A DNA stretch of 64,000 nucleotides from assembly GCA_028871345.1 (NCBI GenBank), contig JAGWNK010000005.1, positions 61,652 to 125,651 on the forward strand, read 5' to 3'. This stretch comes from Alphaproteobacteria bacterium (lineage in GTDB: Bacteria; Pseudomonadota; Alphaproteobacteria; Micropepsales; Micropepsaceae). Below are positions 60,034-64,000 of the stretch, in pieces; position 1 is the stretch's first letter, and every line of letters starts with the position of its first letter. The notes beneath the pieces are model-generated. The model saw only the letters and a program-made list of their open reading frames with translations, had not been told where the DNA came from and did no database searches. The position numbers and the translations under genes were made by a program.

Positions 60034-61052
60034 TCATCAAGGCCTCCGAAGCGGACCGGGTGGCGAAGAACCCGCCCAAGGGACTGATCGCGGCGCTCAT
60101 CTTCGGACCCGACCAGGGCCTGGTGCGCGAGCGCAGCGAAACGCTGCTCAAGACCGTGGTCGACGATCTCGCCGATCCCTTCCGCGTTTCCGACCTCGAC
60201 GAGGCGGCACTCGCCGAAGATCCGGCCAGGCTTGCCGACGAAGCCGCGGCGATCTCGATGCTGGGCGGGCGTCGCGTGGTGCGCGTGCGCGGCGCCGGCA
60301 ACGCGCTCGCCGAGCTGTTCGAGGACTTTCTGGCCGATCCCAAAGGCGACGCGCTCGTGGTGGTCGAGGCCGGCGACCTCGCCAAAAGTTCGTCGCTGCG
60401 CAAGGTGTTCGAAGGAGCTGATCACGCAGCCGCCATCCCCTGCTATGCGGATTCCCAACGCGACCTCTCCGACGTCGTGCGCGACGCGCTGCGGGCGGAA
60501 GGCCTTGGCATCGCCCCCGAGGCGCTGGCGGACGCGGTCTCTCGCCTCGGGTCCGACCGCGGCGTGACGCGGCGCGAGCTCGAGAAGCTGGCGCTCTACG
60601 CCCGCGGCCAGAAGCAGGTCACCCTCGACGACGTGCGTGCGGCGATGGGCGACGAAGCCGAGGCGCGGGCCGAAGAGGCCTGCGACGCGGCGGGCGCCGG
60701 CGACCTGCCGCGCCTCGATCTGGCGCTCGAACGGCTGTGGGCCGCGGATATTGCACCGGTGGCGGTTCTGCGCCAGGCGATGGGGCATTTCCAGAAGCTG
60801 GCGCTGGTCGGCGCGGAAGCGGCGCTCGGCGAGACGATCGACAGCGCCATGCGCAAGCTGCGCCCGCCGGTGCATTTCTTGCGGGCAAACGCCTTCAAAG
60901 CGCAGGTGCAGAAGTGGAACGAGGCCCGGATCGGCGAGGCGCTGGAGCTGCTGTTCGAAGCCGAGGCCTTGTGCAAGACGACCGGGGTTCCCGCAGAAGC
61001 GGTGTGCGGGCGCGCCATGTTCAACGTCGCCGCCATGGGCAGGATGCGCTGA
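60030..61052 (+). CDS. holA: DNA polymerase III delta subunit
   Basis: A 340-aa clamp-loader subunit that opens the beta clamp. It has an N-terminal AAA-like domain ([20 protein letters not shown]), middle domain ([20 protein letters not shown]) and C-terminal collar helices ([20 protein letters not shown]). It overlaps lptE as ATGA and hisF as TGATG. Confidence 0.96.
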   Translation: MIIKASEADRVAKNPPKGLIAALIFGPDQGLVRERSETLLKTVVDDLADPFRVSDLDEAALAEDPARLADEAAAISMLGGRRVVRVRGAGNALAELFEDFLADPKGDALVVVEAGDLAKSSSLRKVFEGADHAAAIPCYADSQRDLSDVVRDALRAEGLGIAPEALADAVSRLGSDRGVTRRELEKLALYARGQKQVTLDDVRAAMGDEAEARAEEACDAAGAGDLPRLDLALERLWAADIAPVAVLRQAMGHFQKLALVGAEAALGETIDSAMRKLRPPVHFLRANAFKAQVQKWNEARIGEALELLFEAEALCKTTGVPAEAVCGRAMFNVAAMGRMR

Positions 61053-61813
61053 TGTTGAAGGTGCGCATCATCCCCTGCCTGGACGTGAAGGACGGCCGCG
61101 TCGTCAAGGGCGTCAACTTCACCGACCTGCGCGACGCCGGCGACCCCGTGGAGCAGGCCATGCTGTACGACCGCATGGGCGCCGACGAGCTCTGCTTCCT
61201 CGACATCACCGCCAGCCACGAGAATCGCGGAACGCTGCTCGACGTGGTGCGGCGGACGGCGGACGTCTGCTTCATGCCCCTCACCGTGGGCGGCGGCGTG
61301 CGCACGCTCGACGACATCCGCGCCCTCCTCTTGGCCGGAGCCGACAAGGTCTCCGTCAACACCGAGGCGGTGCGCCGCCCCCAATTCGTGCGCGAGGCGG
61401 CCGAGAAGTTCGGGAGCCAGTGCATCGTCGCCGCCATCGACGCCAAGCAGACTTCCCCCGGCCGCTTCGAGGTCTTCACCCATGGCGGACGCAAGCCCAC
61501 CGGCATCGACGCCGTGGCCCATGCCGTCAGGCTGGTGGAATACGGCGCGGGCGAGATCCTGCTCACCTCCATGGACCGCGACGGCACCAAGATCGGGTAC
61601 GACATCGCGCTGACGCGGGCCATCGCCGATGCCGTGGGGGTGCCGGTGATTGCCTCGGGCGGGGTGGGCACCCTGCAGCATCTGGTGGAGGGCGTCCGCG
61701 ACGGCCACGCCAACGCCGTGCTCGCCGCCTCCATCTTCCATTTCGGGCCGTGGACCATCGCCGACGCCAAGGCCGCCCTTGCCAAGGCGGGGCTCGCCGT
61801 GCGGAATCCCTGA
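61052..61813 (+). CDS. hisF: Imidazole glycerol phosphate synthase subunit HisF
   Basis: A 253-aa cyclase half of IGP synthase in histidine and purine-intermediate synthesis. Catalytic Asp residues are in [18 protein letters not shown] and [23 protein letters not shown] and [16 protein letters not shown] are the phosphate-binding loops. It normally sits with hisH/hisA/hisE; here it is joined to the leuS-holA operon instead, with hisE at 39849. Confidence 0.97.
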   Translation: MLKVRIIPCLDVKDGRVVKGVNFTDLRDAGDPVEQAMLYDRMGADELCFLDITASHENRGTLLDVVRRTADVCFMPLTVGGGVRTLDDIRALLLAGADKVSVNTEAVRRPQFVREAAEKFGSQCIVAAIDAKQTSPGRFEVFTHGGRKPTGIDAVAHAVRLVEYGAGEILLTSMDRDGTKIGYDIALTRAIADAVGVPVIASGGVGTLQHLVEGVRDGHANAVLAASIFHFGPWTIADAKAALAKAGLAVRNP

Positions 61814-61833
61814 ACAGCTCCAGGGACGGCCTG

Positions 61834-62823
61834 ATGGACAGCACCCGTACGGCAACGATCCGCTCGGTGGCACGCGTGCCGGTGGAGCCCAGCGCCGTGA
61901 CGGCGCGCCCGGTGCATCTGAGCCGGCGCATGACCCTGGAAGACGCCTTCCGCGTCACCGTCCTGGAATGCCTGGCCCATGTGGCGGCCAATGTCCCGGC
62001 AGTGGTGCGCAGCCGCGACGCCGAAGGCCTGCACCAACTGCGCGTCGGGCTGCGCCGCCTGCAGGTCGCCTTTTCCGCCTTCGGCGACGAGTTCCGCACG
62101 CCTGTGCTGGAAGACCTCAAGACCCGCACCAAGGCGTTCGCCGATGCCGTGGCGCCGGCGCGCGATCTCGACGTCTTCATCGCCGAGCTGTTCGAGCCCA
62201 TGGCCGCCAAGTTCAGCCATCAGGACGCCTTCGCCACCTTGCGCCGCCGCGCCGAAGAGGCACGCCGGCGCGCCTGGAACGACGCGGTGGACCACGTCGC
62301 CTCGGCCGATTTCGCCGCCTTCCAGGACGACGTGGCGGCCGCCGCCGAGGAACGCGGCTGGCGCGCCAACGCCGACCCGAACGCGCGGCGCGAGCGGCGC
62401 CTGCCGGTCAAGCAGGCGGCGCCGCGGCTGATGGAGGACTACCTCAAGCGGGTGCGCAAGCGGGCGCGCCACCTGCGCGCGCTCGACCAGCGCCGCTGCC
62501 ACAGGCTGCGCCTCGCCCTCAAGAAGCTGCGCTATGCGGCGGAATTCTACGGGCCGCTGTACCGCGGGAAGACGGTGAAGCGCTATGTCGAGCGGCTCAA
62601 GAGCCTGCAGGATCTGCTGGGCCAGGTGAACGACGTGGCGCAGGTGCGCGCCATGCTCAACCGGCTGACGATCGACGAAGCGGCGCCGGGACATGTGCAG
62701 GCCGACCTCAGCTTCGTCGCCGGCCTGATCGACGGCTGGCATCAGGCCCACGCCGAGCGCTTGAGCGAAAAGGCGATCAAGCGCATCGACAAATTCAAGC
62801 GCACGGAGCCGTTCTGGGCGTAG
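61834..62823 (+). CDS. CHAD-domain protein
   Basis: A 329-aa helical protein with a CHAD domain (conserved histidine alpha-helical), which binds polyphosphate through basic clefts. The basic signature [20 protein letters not shown] and the second half [20 protein letters not shown] are clear. No CYTH triphosphatase domain is attached. It follows hisF by 20 bases and may be part of that transcript. A role in polyphosphate granules or regulation is inferred from the family. Confidence 0.92.
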   Translation: MDSTRTATIRSVARVPVEPSAVTARPVHLSRRMTLEDAFRVTVLECLAHVAANVPAVVRSRDAEGLHQLRVGLRRLQVAFSAFGDEFRTPVLEDLKTRTKAFADAVAPARDLDVFIAELFEPMAAKFSHQDAFATLRRRAEEARRRAWNDAVDHVASADFAAFQDDVAAAAEERGWRANADPNARRERRLPVKQAAPRLMEDYLKRVRKRARHLRALDQRRCHRLRLALKKLRYAAEFYGPLYRGKTVKRYVERLKSLQDLLGQVNDVAQVRAMLNRLTIDEAAPGHVQADLSFVAGLIDGWHQAHAERLSEKAIKRIDKFKRTEPFWA

Positions 62824-62825
62824 GC

Positions 62826-63416
62826 TCAGGCCTCTTTCGCCGGCAGCGGCTCGTTGAGCCTGGCCAGCGACGGCACCCCGCCGGGGGCGAGCGACAGAAC
62901 CAGCGCCGCGGTGAGATCGAGCCCCTCCGGCATCGGCTGCGCCATGTCCCACTGCGTCGCCAGGGCGTAAGCGGCGCGCAGCACCCCCATGTGGGTGACG
63001 GCGATGGCGTCGGGGCCCGAAGCGACATCGATGAAGAAGCTGCGAACCCGGGCGTGGACTTCCGCCGTCGATTCCCCGCCCGGCGGTCGGAAGGCGAGGC
63101 CGCGCCCCGCCCGCTCGAAGGCGTCGGGGCCGTCGCGGTCCAGCATCTCGGCGCGCGTCAGGCCCTCCCAGCGGCCCCAGTTCTGCTCGACGAGGCGCTC
63201 GTCGAGGACGACATCGTGCAGGCCGAGCAGTTGCGCCGTCTCCACCGCCCGGCGTTTCGGACTGGCGAAGGCGCGCGCCGCCGCGAACCCCGCCGGCGGT
63301 TTCAGCAGCGCCAGGTGCGCCCGGCCCTCGGCGCTGAGCGGCGTGTCGATCGAACCCTGGACCCGCTTTTCGGCATTCCAGGCGGTCGGCCCGTGGCGAA
63401 GCAGCGCGATCCTCAT
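62826..63416 (-). CDS. Histidine phosphatase family protein
   Basis: A 196-aa branch-2-type phosphoglycerate-mutase-fold phosphatase. The nucleophile is in [20 protein letters not shown], the general acid region in [17 protein letters not shown] and the second His in [15 protein letters not shown]. Such enzymes include alpha-ribazole phosphatase and other small-molecule phosphatases; no cobalamin genes are nearby, so the substrate is open. It converges with the CHAD gene two bases apart. Confidence 0.92.
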   Translation of the reverse strand: MRIALLRHGPTAWNAEKRVQGSIDTPLSAEGRAHLALLKPPAGFAAARAFASPKRRAVETAQLLGLHDVVLDERLVEQNWGRWEGLTRAEMLDRDGPDAFERAGRGLAFRPPGGESTAEVHARVRSFFIDVASGPDAIAVTHMGVLRAAYALATQWDMAQPMPEGLDLTAALVLSLAPGGVPSLARLNEPLPAKEA

Positions 63417-63851
63417 CGACCTCTCATCATAGGTATTGGGGTCTCAATTCTGGCTGACACACGATCTTGATCTTTGATGTACGGAATTTGCACTGAGAGG
63501 TACCCCCCTCCCCCGGGTCCTGCCGGCCTTTCCTGCCTTGGGGGTCCATATCGAGATAGGATTGAAGTCTCCGCTGTCAAGGGCCGCGGCGCAAGAATTT
63601 TCTCTCGTCCCGGTCTGCCCTGTGGCCGCCCCGCAGGGTCGGGACGACCAATTTAGAGAATTTTAGTCGTTTGACTAAATTTGGTCGCCGCTCGCCCGAG
63701 GCGCTCGAAAGGACGCATGAACTTCACTCTCGCGCACAAGTTCGGTCATTACCTACTGCATCGATTGGCCTGTTGGTCCTCCATAGGTTTCGTCTCTGTA
63801 CTTCTGGCATACGTGATGTGGATGGAGTTTGCTAAAGCTGGATGATGCAGC
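63417..63851. other. Non-coding pocket with repeat and nested inverted repeats
   Basis: No gene is supported here. It carries copy 2 of the interspersed repeat. A nested hairpin CGTCCCG-gtctg-CCCTG / CAGGG-t-CGGGACG spans 63606-63646. An AT-rich inverted repeat pairs CGACCAATTTAG (63645-63656) with CTAAATTTGGTCG (63675-63687). Base composition drops well below the surrounding genes, as at insertion or recombination sites. Confidence 0.65.
63467..63520 (+). repeat. Interspersed repeat, copy 2
   Basis: The same 21-base word as at 14982 is followed by a TACCCCCCTCCCCCGGGTCC block at 63501-63520. Orientation and spacing match copy 1, while the bases between the two conserved parts differ. Confidence 0.8.
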
Positions 63852-64000
63852 CTAGCAGGCTGTTGAAGAAGTCTTCCACGGCTTGGCGATGAAGTCGATT
63901 TCGTCGCCGTTTTGGATGCAGATTTGGCCTTGGAGGGAGCCGTCGGGCTGAAGCTCGGCCCAGCCGTCACCGTCGACTTCCGTCATTTCGTCGCTGCCGC
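63852..64000 (-). CDS. C-terminal end of an uncharacterised protein (cut by window edge)
   Basis: The last 49 codons read in from the right edge. The visible part is GSDEMTEVDGDGWAELQPDG, SLQGQICIQNGDEIDFIAKP and WKTSSTAC, a small acidic beta-rich tail I cannot assign. The final codons coincide with GACTTCTTCAACAGCCTGCT on the minus strand, which looks like the terminal inverted repeat of an insertion sequence. The C-terminus may therefore have been created by an IS, or the gene may belong to one. Confidence 0.45.
   Translation of the reverse strand, partial: GSDEMTEVDGDGWAELQPDGSLQGQICIQNGDEIDFIAKPWKTSSTAC

Overview
This 64 kb window is a high-GC chromosome segment from an alphaproteobacterium. 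The flagellar gene set (FliL, FliM, FlbT, FlaF, a FlaEY-like protein, an FlmG-like flagellin glycosyltransferase, PseB/PseC-type sugar enzymes and paired 271-aa flagellins) and its regulatory logic (sigma-54 promoters with ftr-like palindromes, possible CtrA boxes) are Caulobacter-like. Caulobacterales or a neighbouring order such as Micropepsales fits, but the genus cannot be fixed from sequence alone.

Layout. 1-6475: divergent flagellar operons, the 5' end of flgF on the minus strand and fliL-fliM-DUF6468-motE-like-TPR protein on the plus strand. 6536-14855: housekeeping and envelope genes (S9 peptidase, isoaspartyl peptidase, rppH, divergent polysaccharide deacetylase, ctpA, envC-like, gpmA). 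15389-20061: flgI, a rod-binding protein, an FlgN/FlbY-like protein and a beta-propeller FlaEY-like protein. 20133-39101: a flagellin and flagellin-glycan island. It holds a fused cytidylyltransferase/UDP-sugar hydrolase (FlmC-FlmD type), a short NeuB, two methyltransferases, a sulfotransferase, a split transketolase, an SDR, an ATP-grasp ligase, a GH57-like protein, FlmA/PseB, FlmB/PseC, two flagellins, FlaF, FlbT and FlmG. 39130-50105: hemD, hisE, a possible membrane/vWA two-gene system, a membrane protein with its winged-helix regulator and operator, gluQ, an HNH protein, coq7, dsbB, a YgjP-like metallopeptidase and a class A PBP. 50174-63416: GIN-domain protein, OmpR-type regulator, ribA, a small sigma-54-linked protein of unknown function, yggS, a ThiE-like protein, porin, DUF3576, leuS-lptE-holA-hisF, a CHAD protein and a histidine phosphatase. 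63417-64000: a non-coding pocket with repeats and inverted repeats, then the 3' end of a further gene.

How it works together. FlmA, FlmB, FlmD, NeuB and FlmC supply all steps of a pseudaminic-acid-like CMP-nonulosonate pathway except the PseH acetyltransferase, which is not in the window. FlmG is the likely transferase that puts the sugar on the flagellins encoded next door. The extra block at 22855-31661 (methyl, sulfo, two-carbon, reductase, ATP-grasp and GH57 functions) looks like a dedicated pathway making or decorating an unusual sugar and is the best candidate for an undescribed system. Three flagellar transcription units have sigma-54 promoters with upstream CGGCAA-N3-TTGCCG palindromes, and the same combination precedes an uncharacterised gene at 53193, which makes it a candidate new flagellar gene.

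Repeats. A roughly 165-bp double-hairpin MITE occurs complete at 48013-48176, decayed at 35192-35356 and as a remnant at 39101-39133. Its CTAG edges form the stop codons of three flanking genes. A second repeat family is seen at 14982-15033 and 63467-63520. No rRNA, tRNA or CRISPR array was recognised.
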